39,133 nucleotides of DNA from Erythrobacter sp. (GTDB lineage Bacteria; Pseudomonadota; Alphaproteobacteria; Sphingomonadales; Sphingomonadaceae), in contig JASBTD010000065.1 of NCBI GenBank assembly GCA_030148605.1, positions 1 to 39,133 on the forward strand, given 5' to 3'. The position numbers and the translations under genes are program-made. The notes beneath the pieces are model-generated. The model saw nothing but the letters and a program-made list of their open reading frames with translations, did not search any database and had not been told where the DNA came from. Every line of letters begins with the position of its first letter. Within the stretch, counting starts at the first letter, position 1. This document shows, piece by piece, positions 1 to 6,602 of the stretch.

Positions 1-2
1 AA

Positions 3-893
3 GGCAAGAACCAGCACGAGGCCAAGGTCCTCGCCACCCCCGCGGTGCGCAAGCGCGCGCGCGATCTGGGGATTGATCTTTCCGAGGTGAAACCGGCTGA
101 AGACGGCCGTATCCGCCATGGCGATCTGGACCAGTTCCTGGCTTACAATGCCGGCGGCGGCTTCGCGCCCGCGGGCGCAGCGCGCAAGGACGAGACAATC
201 AAGGTGATCGGCCTGCGCAAACGCATCGCGCAGAACATGTCTGCGGCAAAGCGCAACATCCCGCATTTCACCTATGTCGAGGAATGCGACGTTACCGAGC
301 TGGAGCGTATGCGTGCGCAGCTCAACTCCGCGCGCGGCAGCAAGCCCAAGCTGACCATGCTGCCTCTGCTGATCACTGCAATCTGCAAGAAGCTGCCCGA
401 ATATCCCATGATCAATGCGCGCTATGATGATGAAGCGGGCATAGTCACGCGGCATGGCTCGGTGCATCTGGGCATGGCGACACAGACCGATAACGGCCTG
501 ATGGTTCCGGTGATCCGCGATGCGCAAAATCGCAATGTCTGGCAGCTTGCGAACGAGATTGGCCGCCTGGCCAATGCTGCCCGCGATGGTTCCGCGAAGT
601 CAGAGGAGCTGTCCGGTTCGACGCTGACGGTAACTTCGCTCGGGCCCCTGGGCGGGGTTGCCACGACACCTGTGATCAACCGCCCCGAAGTGGCTATCAT
701 CGGCCCCAACCGCATCATCGAACGGCCGATGTTTGTGACCGGCCCGGATGGCCAGGAGCGGATCGAGAAGCGCAAACTGATGAATATTTCGATCAGCTGC
801 GACCACCGCGTTGTCGATGGCTATGACGCGGCAAGCTTCGTTCAAGAGCTCAAAAAGCTGATCGAAACACCGGTCTTGCTGCTCGGCGAATAA
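3..893 (+). CDS. 2-oxoacid dehydrogenase E2 (acyltransferase) subunit, 5'-truncated by window
   Basis: The E2 acyltransferase core of a 2-oxoacid dehydrogenase complex; it moves the acyl group from lipoyl-lysine to CoA in the cytoplasm. The frame is open from base 3, so the lipoyl domain and the true start lie outside the window. The first ~35 visible residues (ATPAVRKRARDLGIDLSEV...) form a peripheral subunit-binding domain. The catalytic domain follows and ends with the DHRVVDG active-site motif near the C terminus. The core (IPHFTYVEECDVTEL, STLTVTSLGPLGG) looks more like branched-chain 2-oxoacid dehydrogenase E2 (BkdB/DBT) than pyruvate dehydrogenase E2. That substrate assignment is an inference from remembered family patterns. 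A GTG at 45 is probably internal, because the domain begins before it. Confidence 0.93.
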   Translation, partial: GKNQHEAKVLATPAVRKRARDLGIDLSEVKPAEDGRIRHGDLDQFLAYNAGGGFAPAGAARKDETIKVIGLRKRIAQNMSAAKRNIPHFTYVEECDVTELERMRAQLNSARGSKPKLTMLPLLITAICKKLPEYPMINARYDDEAGIVTRHGSVHLGMATQTDNGLMVPVIRDAQNRNVWQLANEIGRLANAARDGSAKSEELSGSTLTVTSLGPLGGVATTPVINRPEVAIIGPNRIIERPMFVTGPDGQERIEKRKLMNISISCDHRVVDGYDAASFVQELKKLIETPVLLLGE

Positions 894-931
894 AGTTTGA
901 AGTTTCGCAGCACTTTTTGTGTTGGGGGCCG

Positions 932-960
932 TTGACAGTATCTGAACTCGGCCCTATTTG
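932..960 (+). promoter_or_regulatory. Sigma70-type promoter of tRNA-Asp
   Basis: TTGACA at 932-937, a 17-base spacer, and TATTTG at 955-960 give a near-consensus promoter. It is followed by a GC-rich stretch (cgcggctccc) where transcription would begin, about 14 bases before the tRNA. GC-rich discriminators are typical of stringently controlled stable-RNA promoters; that regulation is an inference. Confidence 0.7.
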
Positions 961-980
961 CGCGGCTCCCAAGTGGCTGC

Positions 981-1057
981 GCGGGTGTAGCTCAGTTGGT
1001 TAGAGTGTCGGCCTGTCACGCCGAAGGTCGCGGGTTCAAGTCCCGTCACTCGCGCCA
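981..1057 (+). tRNA. tRNA-Asp (anticodon GTC)
   Basis: A complete cloverleaf of 77 bases with encoded CCA. The acceptor stem GCGGGTG pairs with CACTCGC, the discriminator base is G, and CCA is at 1055-1057. The D arm contains TAGCTCAGTTGGTTAGA and the T arm GCGGGTTCAAGTCCCGT. The anticodon stem TCGGC/GCCGA encloses the loop CTGTCAC, with GTC at 1015-1017. The gene has its own promoter and is followed by a convergent minus-strand gene. No T-rich terminator is visible after it. Confidence 0.97.
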
Positions 1058-1070
1058 CTTGGGGAATTCC

Positions 1071-2126
1071 CTACAATAGCTGATCGAATTCAACTTGCTC
1101 GCTGCCTGCGGGCAGGCTGATCAACATGCCGTCTTCGGCCAGTTCCAATCGCCCATCGAATTGCTCCCCGGCATCTCCCAGGAAAACTGATTCGATCAAT
1201 CGCACCGGCGGGGCAGGGACCAGATGATAGAGCACCAGCACCTTGGCTTCGGCGAGCTGGGCAACGCGCGCAGCATCTTCCGGCGACGTGTGATAGTCAG
1301 GGATGTCAGCCATGATCTTGGCTGCATCGATATTGCCGCGCGCCGCAAGCGTTGCACCAAGCTTGCCGACCATCTCAGGGTTGAGCGCTTCGTGCAGGAT
1401 CACATCCGCGCCTTGAGAGAAGCGCGCAAACTCTTCCGAATATTTGAGATCGCCACTGATGACGACGGAGCGGCCCTTGTAGTCGAGCCGGAAAGCCAAA
1501 GCGTTGTCGACTGGCGCGTGATCGACTGACATCGAGCGGATTTTCAAGTCGCCATTTTCGAGCATGAAACCAGCATCGATATTGCTTGCAACGCCGCCGA
1601 ACCCCGTTGGCCGGGCAACTTCGGGCCCGTGATGCGCAATCCGATACCCGCGATCGATCTCATAAGCCTGCATGAAGCCATCGACCACGCGGTCTGTACC
1701 CTCGGGGCCATAGATCGGAAGTGGTTCGCTTCGGCCACCTGCCATCCACGCCTGCAGCATCAGTTCGCCCAGGCCATCCAGATGATCAGAGTGGAGATGG
1801 GTGAGGAAGGTCGCATCCAACCGGTCCATCGGAAAACCCATCGCGCCCAGCTTGCGTACCGAGCCCGAGCCCACGTCAAATATATAACCATCGCGGCCAG
1901 CCAGCACAGCAAGACACGGCCCGGCGCGTTGTGCATCCGTCATGGGGGATCCGCTGCCGCACACATATACATGCAGGCCGTCGGCAAATTCAGCGGTGCG
2001 ATCGACGCCTGCGCGCTGTTCGACCACCCGCTCGAAAACGCGTTCACCGATCCAGCGCTGGCCGAATATCCAGACCGCGCCAAATGCGATGACCAATAGT
2101 CCGGCGATCAATCCAAAGCGTTTCAT
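1071..2126 (-). CDS. Membrane-anchored or exported MBL-fold metallo-hydrolase
   Basis: A metallo-beta-lactamase-fold hydrolase of 351 residues. Residues 4-22 form a hydrophobic signal anchor (LIAGLLVIAFGAVWIFG), so the catalytic domain is probably periplasmic. The metal-binding motif HLHSDHLDG supplies His110, His112, Asp114 and His115. Downstream, VVISGDLKY and ILHEALNPE fit the RNase Z/arylsulfatase-like branch, and YHLVPAP near the C terminus may carry the last metal ligand. The substrate cannot be told from sequence. The gene starts 9 bases after the end of the MFS transporter gene on the same strand, with an AAGGGAC ribosome binding site, so the two are probably cotranscribed and may act on a common substrate. 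Confidence 0.88.
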   Translation of the reverse strand: MKRFGLIAGLLVIAFGAVWIFGQRWIGERVFERVVEQRAGVDRTAEFADGLHVYVCGSGSPMTDAQRAGPCLAVLAGRDGYIFDVGSGSVRKLGAMGFPMDRLDATFLTHLHSDHLDGLGELMLQAWMAGGRSEPLPIYGPEGTDRVVDGFMQAYEIDRGYRIAHHGPEVARPTGFGGVASNIDAGFMLENGDLKIRSMSVDHAPVDNALAFRLDYKGRSVVISGDLKYSEEFARFSQGADVILHEALNPEMVGKLGATLAARGNIDAAKIMADIPDYHTSPEDAARVAQLAEAKVLVLYHLVPAPPVRLIESVFLGDAGEQFDGRLELAEDGMLISLPAGSEQVEFDQLL

Positions 2127-2135
2127 ACTGTCCCT

Positions 2136-3566
2136 TCAGGCTTGAGCGAGCTTGCGCAGGTTTTCCTCATGGGTTCCCTTGTCGATGCGGTAGCGCGAGA
2201 TGCTGTGAAGCATGGCGGACCACACGAGAACGAGCGAAGGTGCGTAAAATGCACCAAGCCACCACAGTGTGTCAGCGCCAACGGTTTCTGGTGCGGCACC
2301 TTGGGGGAAAGCGATGACGGAAAGGATTATCCCGCCAGCCAGCACGCCGATCCCCTGCGTGCTCTTTCGGGTGAAAGTTACCGCCGCATAATAGACGCCT
2401 TCGCTCCGCCGTCCTGTCTTGACCTGGTTCGATTCCACCAGGTCAGCGATCATCGAATAGACCACGGCCTGCACTGCAATGATCAATGCCAGATCGATCA
2501 CATTGATGGTCAGCACGAGCGGGAACAGGACCGGATCGCCATTCTCCGGCATCAAGCCAACCAGCCTCCCCAAGACCGGCGCGGGGGCAATGCTGAAGGC
2601 CAGAATGCCCAGGCCGATGCTTGCCTCCTTCTTGCCGAACTTGCGGGCTGCCCATGGCGCAATCAGGAAGCCGATTATTGCGGAGAAGAACACAGTCGCG
2701 GTCCAGATGAAGATCTGGAATTCGCTGAAACCCCAGAAGTAGTTCAGCATGATGAAGGAGAGCGAAGCTGCAATCCCGGTCGAGATCGAGGCAAACACCA
2801 TAGTGAAGAAAAGCGCGATGAAGCTGGTCTCGCTCAGCGTTTCGACCATTTCGCGGAAGATACGCCTGATGTTGTATCGCTCTCCGGTGGCGACCGGCCT
2901 TGAAAGCGTGGGGATGCGGTGGTGCGTGCCGAGTGAAGAGATCATGATCGAGACAAAGATCAGCGCGCCTGCCACAATGCCATAGGTCTCGAAACCGGCC
3001 CGGTTCTGCATGCCGCCTTCGCCCGCGAGCAGCACGCCGAACATCAGCACGCTCATGATATTCCCGCCCGCCCAGCCGAATAACAGGCGGTAAGACTGGA
3101 TACTGGTGCGTTCGGCATAATCGCTGGTCAGCTCCGGCAGCAAGGCGGTGCTGGGTGTCTCGTAGAAAGTGATGAACGTGCGGATCAGCACGGCCAATCC
3201 GGTCAGGTACAGGAACAGGCCAAGCTGGCCGAGCTCAGGCGGGTTCCATAGCAGGAAATAGCTCAAGGCCACGGGCAGGGCGGCGGCATACATGAAGGGG
3301 TGCCTGCGGCCCCATCGGGAGTGGAAATTGTCTGACCAATATCCAACCAGCGGGTCGCTGATCGCGTCAAAAACCAGTGCGATCAGGATGGCAAGGCCGA
3401 CGAGCCCCGGCTCAAGGCCGATCACCGTTCCGTAGAACAGCAGCAGGAAATAGTCGAAGCCGTTGTTCTTGATGCCGAAGGCCGAAGCGCCGAACCCGTG
3501 CGCCAGTTTTAACGCCACCGGCGCCTTTCCAGCGGGCGGATGCGCCGGCGCACGAATCTCTTCCAT
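2136..3566 (-). CDS. MFS transporter of the sugar:cation symporter (GPH-like) type
   Basis: A 476-residue inner-membrane transporter with about 12 hydrophobic segments. The N-terminal part (IKNNGFDYFLLLFYGTVIG, then FDAISDPLVGYWSDN and GRRHPFMY) is typical of the glycoside-pentoside-hexuronide:cation symporter branch of the major facilitator superfamily; the DP-GxxSD-GRRxP pattern is characteristic. The substrate is unknown. I chose the ATG at 3566, which has a GGGAGAG ribosome binding site just upstream. An in-frame ATG at 3644 would add 26 residues unlike a transporter N terminus and would start inside an operator-like repeat. The gene is upstream of the MBL hydrolase gene in one unit and divergent from the ArsR regulator, which may control it. 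Confidence 0.87.
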   Translation of the reverse strand: MEEIRAPAHPPAGKAPVALKLAHGFGASAFGIKNNGFDYFLLLFYGTVIGLEPGLVGLAILIALVFDAISDPLVGYWSDNFHSRWGRRHPFMYAAALPVALSYFLLWNPPELGQLGLFLYLTGLAVLIRTFITFYETPSTALLPELTSDYAERTSIQSYRLLFGWAGGNIMSVLMFGVLLAGEGGMQNRAGFETYGIVAGALIFVSIMISSLGTHHRIPTLSRPVATGERYNIRRIFREMVETLSETSFIALFFTMVFASISTGIAASLSFIMLNYFWGFSEFQIFIWTATVFFSAIIGFLIAPWAARKFGKKEASIGLGILAFSIAPAPVLGRLVGLMPENGDPVLFPLVLTINVIDLALIIAVQAVVYSMIADLVESNQVKTGRRSEGVYYAAVTFTRKSTQGIGVLAGGIILSVIAFPQGAAPETVGADTLWWLGAFYAPSLVLVWSAMLHSISRYRIDKGTHEENLRKLAQA

Positions 3567-3636
3567 CAGCGATGCTCTCCCTCGGGAAGAGAGGCTAGGA
3601 TGGCGAGCAATCTTTGGCAATTGCGGAGGGTTATGT

Positions 3637-3652
3637 TCAACCACTGGGTTGA
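3637..3652. promoter_or_regulatory. ArsR-type operator, copy 1
   Basis: A perfect inverted repeat, TCAACC-ACTG-GGTTGA. It is almost identical to a second repeat at 3676-3691, 39 bases away centre to centre. It lies in the divergent promoter region between the MFS gene and the ArsR gene and covers a possible -35 (TTGACT, 3649-3654). It is probably bound by the adjacent ArsR-family regulator. Confidence 0.7.
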
Positions 3653-3675
3653 CTAATTCGACGCGATGATATTAT

Positions 3676-3691
3676 TTAACCACATGGTTGA
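3676..3691. promoter_or_regulatory. ArsR-type operator, copy 2, over the regulator's start codon
   Basis: TTAACC-ACAT-GGTTGA, an inverted repeat with one imperfect pair that matches the 3637-3652 site. It sits directly after a possible -10 (TATTAT, 3670-3675) and includes the ATG of the regulator gene (3684). This arrangement suggests negative autoregulation. Confidence 0.7.
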
Positions 3692-4016
3692 ATATCAGGA
3701 ACAAGGCGATTCGACGTTTCGCGCGCTGGCTGACCCGACCAGGCGGCGAATGGTTGAGCGTCTTTCGCAAAAGCCTTGCACGGTTGGCGAACTGGCTGAG
3801 CCGCTGTCGATGAGTTTCGCGGGTGCATCCAAACATGTTGGCGTGCTCGAAGCGGCAGGAATAGTTCGGCGAGAAAAGCGCGGGCGTGAGCGGCTGTGCA
3901 TCCTGCAGCCGAAGGCACTGTTCGAAATGCGCGACTGGGTCGAGCGCTACAGCAGATTCTGGAACGCACGGCTCGATGCGCTTGATCAGGCATTGAAGGA
4001 GGATAGCGATGAGTGA
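3684..4016 (+). CDS. ArsR-family winged-helix transcriptional regulator
   Basis: A small repressor-type DNA-binding protein of 110 residues. The N-terminal FRALADPTRRRMVERLSQKP, followed by CTVGELAEPLSMSFAGASKHVGVLEAAGIVRREKRGRERLC, is the classic ArsR winged-helix fold. No cysteine-rich metal site of the ArsR/SmtB kind is visible. This branch (ArsR followed by an AHSA1-type gene) is usually not metal-responsive. I prefer the ATG at 3684 to the one at 3666 because conserved sequence begins soon after it and the promoter leaves almost no leader, so the mRNA may be leaderless. The stop overlaps the next gene by 8 bases, indicating coupled translation. It probably regulates itself and perhaps the divergent MFS gene. 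Confidence 0.93.
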   Translation: MVEYQEQGDSTFRALADPTRRRMVERLSQKPCTVGELAEPLSMSFAGASKHVGVLEAAGIVRREKRGRERLCILQPKALFEMRDWVERYSRFWNARLDALDQALKEDSDE

Positions 4017-4539
4017 CTATGGCAGGCTGATCGGGCCGGACACGCTTGAATTTCAACGCAATTTCGATGCGCCGATCGAGAAGGTCTGGCAGTTCCTCGT
4101 CGATCCTGAAAAGCGCAAGTTGTGGTTCTGCGGTGGCTCGACCGACGCTCATGCAGGCGGCCAGATCGTGTTCGAATTTGACCATCGTCGGCTGTCTGAA
4201 TCCCCGCCGCCAGCGAAATACGCTAGCGAGGAAGTGGTCACTCACCAGGGTGAAATTACAGAGTACGAAGCACCCAGTCGCCTCGCATTCACCTGGTTCG
4301 AAAACGGCCATGAAGGGCATAGTCAGGTCGAGATCACTCTCACTTCGCGCGATGATGGGACCACCGATCTGCACCTGATCCATCGCGGTTTGATCGGCCG
4401 CGAGATCATCATTGGCGTGTTGGCCGGTTGGCACGGCCATTTCGACCTATTGGCGGAAGTCCTGGCCGGTGGGCGCAAGAGCGACTTCTGGATATTGGAC
4501 CAGCAGCTTGAAGCGGAATACGCGCAGCGGGCCCTTTAG
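4009..4539 (+). CDS. SRPBCC / AHSA1-domain protein
   Basis: A 176-residue START-like (SRPBCC) fold protein of the AHSA1 (activator of Hsp90 ATPase 1 homologue) group. Visible signatures are the N-terminal LEFQRNFDAPIEKVWQFLVD, the central GGQIVFEFDHR, and the C-terminal GWHGHFDLLAEVL. Proteins of this group bind a hydrophobic ligand in a deep cavity; which one is unknown. It overlaps the ArsR gene by 8 bases, a pairing seen in many bacteria, so the two probably form one regulated unit. Its last 4 bases overlap the end of the convergent DUF2842 gene. Confidence 0.88.
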   Translation: MSDYGRLIGPDTLEFQRNFDAPIEKVWQFLVDPEKRKLWFCGGSTDAHAGGQIVFEFDHRRLSESPPPAKYASEEVVTHQGEITEYEAPSRLAFTWFENGHEGHSQVEITLTSRDDGTTDLHLIHRGLIGREIIIGVLAGWHGHFDLLAEVLAGGRKSDFWILDQQLEAEYAQRAL

Positions 4540-4760
4540 TCGGGCGCGCTCCAGCGGCCTGTTTCCATCCAGATCAGGAAGCGCTTGAGCGGGAGCAGCC
4601 AGATCACCCCGAGGACCACGTAGATGATCGTTTGCGCCCAGATGGGCCACCCGCCGATCAGGTCCGGCGCGAACCGCGCAATCACGACGCCATAGACAAT
4701 AAGACCGGCAAGCAGCGCCAGGATGCCCACGGGAATTCGCCAGGAAGGTTGTTCGCGCAT
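4536..4760 (-). CDS. DUF2842 small membrane protein
   Basis: A 74-residue protein with two hydrophobic segments (residues ~9-29 VGILALLAGLIVYGVVIAR and ~40-58 WAQTIIYVVLGVIWLLPL) and a C-terminal RFLIWMETGRW. This is the pattern of DUF2842, a small alphaproteobacterial membrane family without a known function. Its start overlaps the stop of the 5-formyltetrahydrofolate cyclo-ligase gene by one base, so the two are translationally coupled. Confidence 0.85.
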   Translation of the reverse strand: MREQPSWRIPVGILALLAGLIVYGVVIARFAPDLIGGWPIWAQTIIYVVLGVIWLLPLKRFLIWMETGRWSAPD

Positions 4761-5374
4761 CAGAAAGGTCCGTAGATCCGGGTTGGCGTGATCACCGCAT
4801 CGAGCCCGATGTCATGCGGTTCGCTGGGCAAGGCATCGCATAGCTGCACATCCCACGCCAGACCAATCGTGATCCGCCCGGGATGTTCCGCCAGCCAGCG
4901 ATCATAGTGCCCGCCGCCTTGGCCAAGCCGGTCTCCGTTTGGGGTAAAGCCGATCAGCGGCACGAACAGCACGTCAGGGATGGCGAGTTCAGCGGCAGGT
5001 GAGGGCTGGAGCATGCCGAAGGGCCCGACTTCGAGATCGCTTTCACCGAACGGGTCCGAATGCATTGCAAATTCCATCGGCGCTTGCCGCGAGGCAAAGC
5101 GGGGCAATGCCTCGCGATGCCCGCCCTCGAGGAAATACCCGGCATAGCTCGTGGTGGGCGCTTCAAGCGGCCCCGCGTGGTAGAGCCCGATCACGGCATC
5201 TGGCCCGATCTTTTCAAGCACCGGGCCGGGCGGATGGCGGAACACCAGCCCGCGCATCGCTTCGGGCAATTGCGCGACATGCTCGCGCCGTTTCGCACGG
5301 AGCTGTTTTCGCAGTTCGGATTTCGTCGGAAGTGCCAGCGTTCTTGATCCGTTTGTTGCGTGCGGATCGAACAT
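4760..5374 (-). CDS. 5-formyltetrahydrofolate cyclo-ligase
   Basis: Converts 5-formyltetrahydrofolate to 5,10-methenyltetrahydrofolate using ATP (MTHFS/YgfA family), in the cytoplasm. It is 204 residues, a normal length. The N-terminal KSELRKQLRAKRREHV carries the basic nucleotide-binding region, and the C-terminal VPLIGFTPNGDRLGQGGGHYDRWL is the family signature. The gene lies downstream of zapA and the 6S RNA, the conserved order that links 6S RNA to this enzyme in many proteobacteria. The ATG at 5374 falls inside a perfect 9-bp inverted repeat, and a 31-bp-arm palindrome occupies the leader, so the 5' end of this message would be strongly folded. No other good start is visible before the conserved region. 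Confidence 0.93.
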   Translation of the reverse strand: MFDPHATNGSRTLALPTKSELRKQLRAKRREHVAQLPEAMRGLVFRHPPGPVLEKIGPDAVIGLYHAGPLEAPTTSYAGYFLEGGHREALPRFASRQAPMEFAMHSDPFGESDLEVGPFGMLQPSPAAELAIPDVLFVPLIGFTPNGDRLGQGGGHYDRWLAEHPGRITIGLAWDVQLCDALPSEPHDIGLDAVITPTRIYGPF

Positions 5375-5385
5375 CCGTTCGATCC
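5364..5385 (-). promoter_or_regulatory. Hairpin enclosing the cyclo-ligase start codon
   Basis: On the minus strand GGATCGAAC, a 4-base loop GGAT, then GTTCGATCC: a perfect 9-bp stem. The ATG (5374-5372) begins in the loop and ends in the stem. In the mRNA this would hide the start codon and any Shine-Dalgarno sequence. As DNA it could equally be an operator. Confidence 0.6.
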
Positions 5386-5395
5386 TTGTGCCTTA

Positions 5396-5473
5396 GCCAC
5401 CCTCTCCCTCCACCCTTCCACCCGGAGCCTACCGGGATACTATCCGGGTGGAAGGGTGGAGGGAGAGGGTGGC
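5396..5473. repeat. Long palindromic element, copy 1 (6S RNA / cyclo-ligase spacer)
   Basis: Two perfectly complementary arms of 31 bases (5396-5426 and 5443-5473) flank a 16-base loop (gcctaccgggatacta). The arms are pyrimidine-rich on one strand (CCACCCTCTCCC...). The loop shares CCTA..GGGATACT with the palindrome inside imuB (32489-32555), while the arms of the two copies differ but remain self-complementary. I interpret both as members of one dispersed palindromic family, not as an ordinary terminator: no T-run follows on either strand. Confidence 0.85.
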
Positions 5474-5480
5474 CTGGTTA

Positions 5481-5502
5481 GGTTGCGATGGATATCGCAA
5501 CC
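5481..5502. repeat. Short hairpin after the 6S RNA
   Basis: GGTTGCGAT, 4-base loop, ATCGCAACC: a perfect 9-bp stem between the presumed 3' end of the 6S RNA and the long palindrome. It could help end or process the 6S transcript on the minus strand, but no T-run follows, so its role is open. Confidence 0.45.
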
Positions 5503-5529
5503 CTTGCCAACAAGAAAGTAGCGGAACCA

Positions 5530-5690
5530 CCATGGGTCGTTTGCTCGAGAAATCCTCTGACGCCTAAACGTCAGGTGGGCGCCGTATACCCCGGTTCCCA
5601 GGACGAACCCATGTTCCAGGGCAGGGACAGCTCCCTAGGATTGCTTATAGCCTCAGGGATATTCAAACGGCTCGTGCCGGGCAGTCCCGC
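5530..5690 (-). ncRNA. ssrS: 6S RNA (ends approximate)
   Basis: A regulatory RNA that mimics an open promoter and binds the sigma70 RNA polymerase holoenzyme. Evidence is context plus structure. It lies between zapA and the 5-formyltetrahydrofolate cyclo-ligase gene on their strand, where 6S RNA is found in many proteobacteria. On the minus strand CGTTTG (5664-5669) pairs with CAAACG (5538-5543). ATCCCTGA further in pairs with TCAGAGGAT, with one bulged A. The central part has the hairpin-rich GGAACATGGGTTCGTCCTGGGAACC-type arm and GGGGTATACGGCGCCCACCT, which resembles alphaproteobacterial 6S RNAs as I remember them. The ends are estimated from the closing stem and the usual ~160-base length. 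Confidence 0.8.
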
Positions 5691-5701
5691 CGCTGCTCTA
5701 T

Positions 5702-6181
5702 TTAGGAGCCCGCCGCGCGGCTCTCAAGCGTATCGGCACATTTTTCGATCAATCCGGCCAACTGCTCCAGTTTCGGAGCGATATCGTCGCCCCCAAACAG
5801 CGGTTCCTGCCCGCTGGCGGCCGATTTCATGTTAGCCAGATCATTGGCAATGGCATCACGTTCAGCGCGAACCGCGTCGAGTTCCAGCGCCACTTCGCCT
5901 TGCTTTTTCTCCGCTTGTTCAACGCTTTGCTCAAGTGTCTTGATCTTGTCAGCGAGCTTGGCCGGGTCATCACCGGCGGCCTCGCGTGCGTCATGCAATT
6001 CGTCAGCCAGCAATATCGCGGCAAACAGCAGGTTTTGCGCTTCGCTGGGCGCGAGATTGCCTTCCATCTGCTTGAACTTGGCATCGATCATGCTGCCAAG
6101 CTGGGCCAGCCGCGCTTCCTCGCCATCGGCGCAAGTGACCTTGTAGCCCTTGCCGCCGATCCGAAGCGTGACTTCGCTCAT
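5702..6181 (-). CDS. zapA: Cell division protein ZapA
   Basis: Promotes bundling of FtsZ filaments at the division ring. It is 159 residues. The N-terminal MSEVTLRIGGKGYKVTC and GEEARLAQLGSMIDAKFK, followed by NLLFAAILLADELHDA, is the ZapA globular head. Residues ~80-120 form a charged coiled coil (LEQSVEQAEKKQGEVALEL). A longer acidic C-terminal extension makes it larger than E. coli ZapA (~109 residues), which is usual in sphingomonads as far as I recall. Its start overlaps the stop of the upstream small gene by 4 bases (ATGA), and the 6S RNA follows directly. Confidence 0.93.
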   Translation of the reverse strand: MSEVTLRIGGKGYKVTCADGEEARLAQLGSMIDAKFKQMEGNLAPSEAQNLLFAAILLADELHDAREAAGDDPAKLADKIKTLEQSVEQAEKKQGEVALELDAVRAERDAIANDLANMKSAASGQEPLFGGDDIAPKLEQLAGLIEKCADTLESRAAGS

Positions 6182-6372
6182 GCTTCCAGCCCTTCAATGA
6201 TTTCATCGAGGTCTTTCAGCGTTGCGGAGACTTCGCTGCGCAGCGCCGTGTGCTTGTGCGCAAGGTCGCTATCAGGCCCGTCGGGCGAGCCGAGTTTGCC
6301 CGCGGCGGCATCAATCCGCTCCAGCGCGTTTTCGATCCTCTGGATCGCTTGGTCGATCCGGCTCCTGTCCAT
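6178..6372 (-). CDS. Small coiled-coil protein encoded with zapA
   Basis: A 64-residue acidic protein (MDRSRIDQAIQRIENALERI... LKDLDEIIEGLEA) predicted by eye to be two amphipathic helices with heptad-like spacing. I cannot assign a family with certainty. It overlaps zapA by 4 bases, so it is translationally coupled and may act with ZapA in the divisome; that is inference from context. It has no transmembrane segment or signal peptide. Confidence 0.75.
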   Translation of the reverse strand: MDRSRIDQAIQRIENALERIDAAAGKLGSPDGPDSDLAHKHTALRSEVSATLKDLDEIIEGLEA

Positions 6373-6532
6373 CTGCAGCTTTTACTCAATTTGCGCTGGA
6401 TGGGCAAAGCCTTGCCAAGGGCTGTTGATAAGTCACTTTGATCATCATCCTGGCGCAAATGTTCCGCCAGCCGGTGAAAGCGGCGGATAGCCGGGTTGAC
6501 CTCATTCGCACCCTCCGCGAAGGGTCCGTCAA

Positions 6533-6549
6533 CGTGTCGAATCGACACG
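6533..6549. promoter_or_regulatory. 17-bp palindrome upstream of transketolase
   Basis: CGTGTCGA-A-TCGACACG is a perfect inverted repeat around one central base, 53 bases before the tkt start. Its centre contains GAATC, a GANTC site of the kind methylated by CcrM in alphaproteobacteria. It is a plausible operator for the tkt-gap-pgk unit; the binding protein is not identifiable. Confidence 0.45.
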
Positions 6550-6602
6550 CCGGGCGGGCGCTGATCCGGCACCGCTCCATGCAGTTCAGGAGCCTTTCGC
6601 GC

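Noticed and set aside
5396..5473. Ordinary intrinsic terminator for the 6S RNA transcript
   Set aside because: A 31-bp perfect stem without a T-tract on either strand, and a loop core shared with a palindrome inside a coding gene, fit a dispersed element better.
6438..6602. N-terminal extension of transketolase
   Set aside because: The residues are unlike any transketolase N terminus, and ATG 6603 has a good ribosome binding site at the proper distance.
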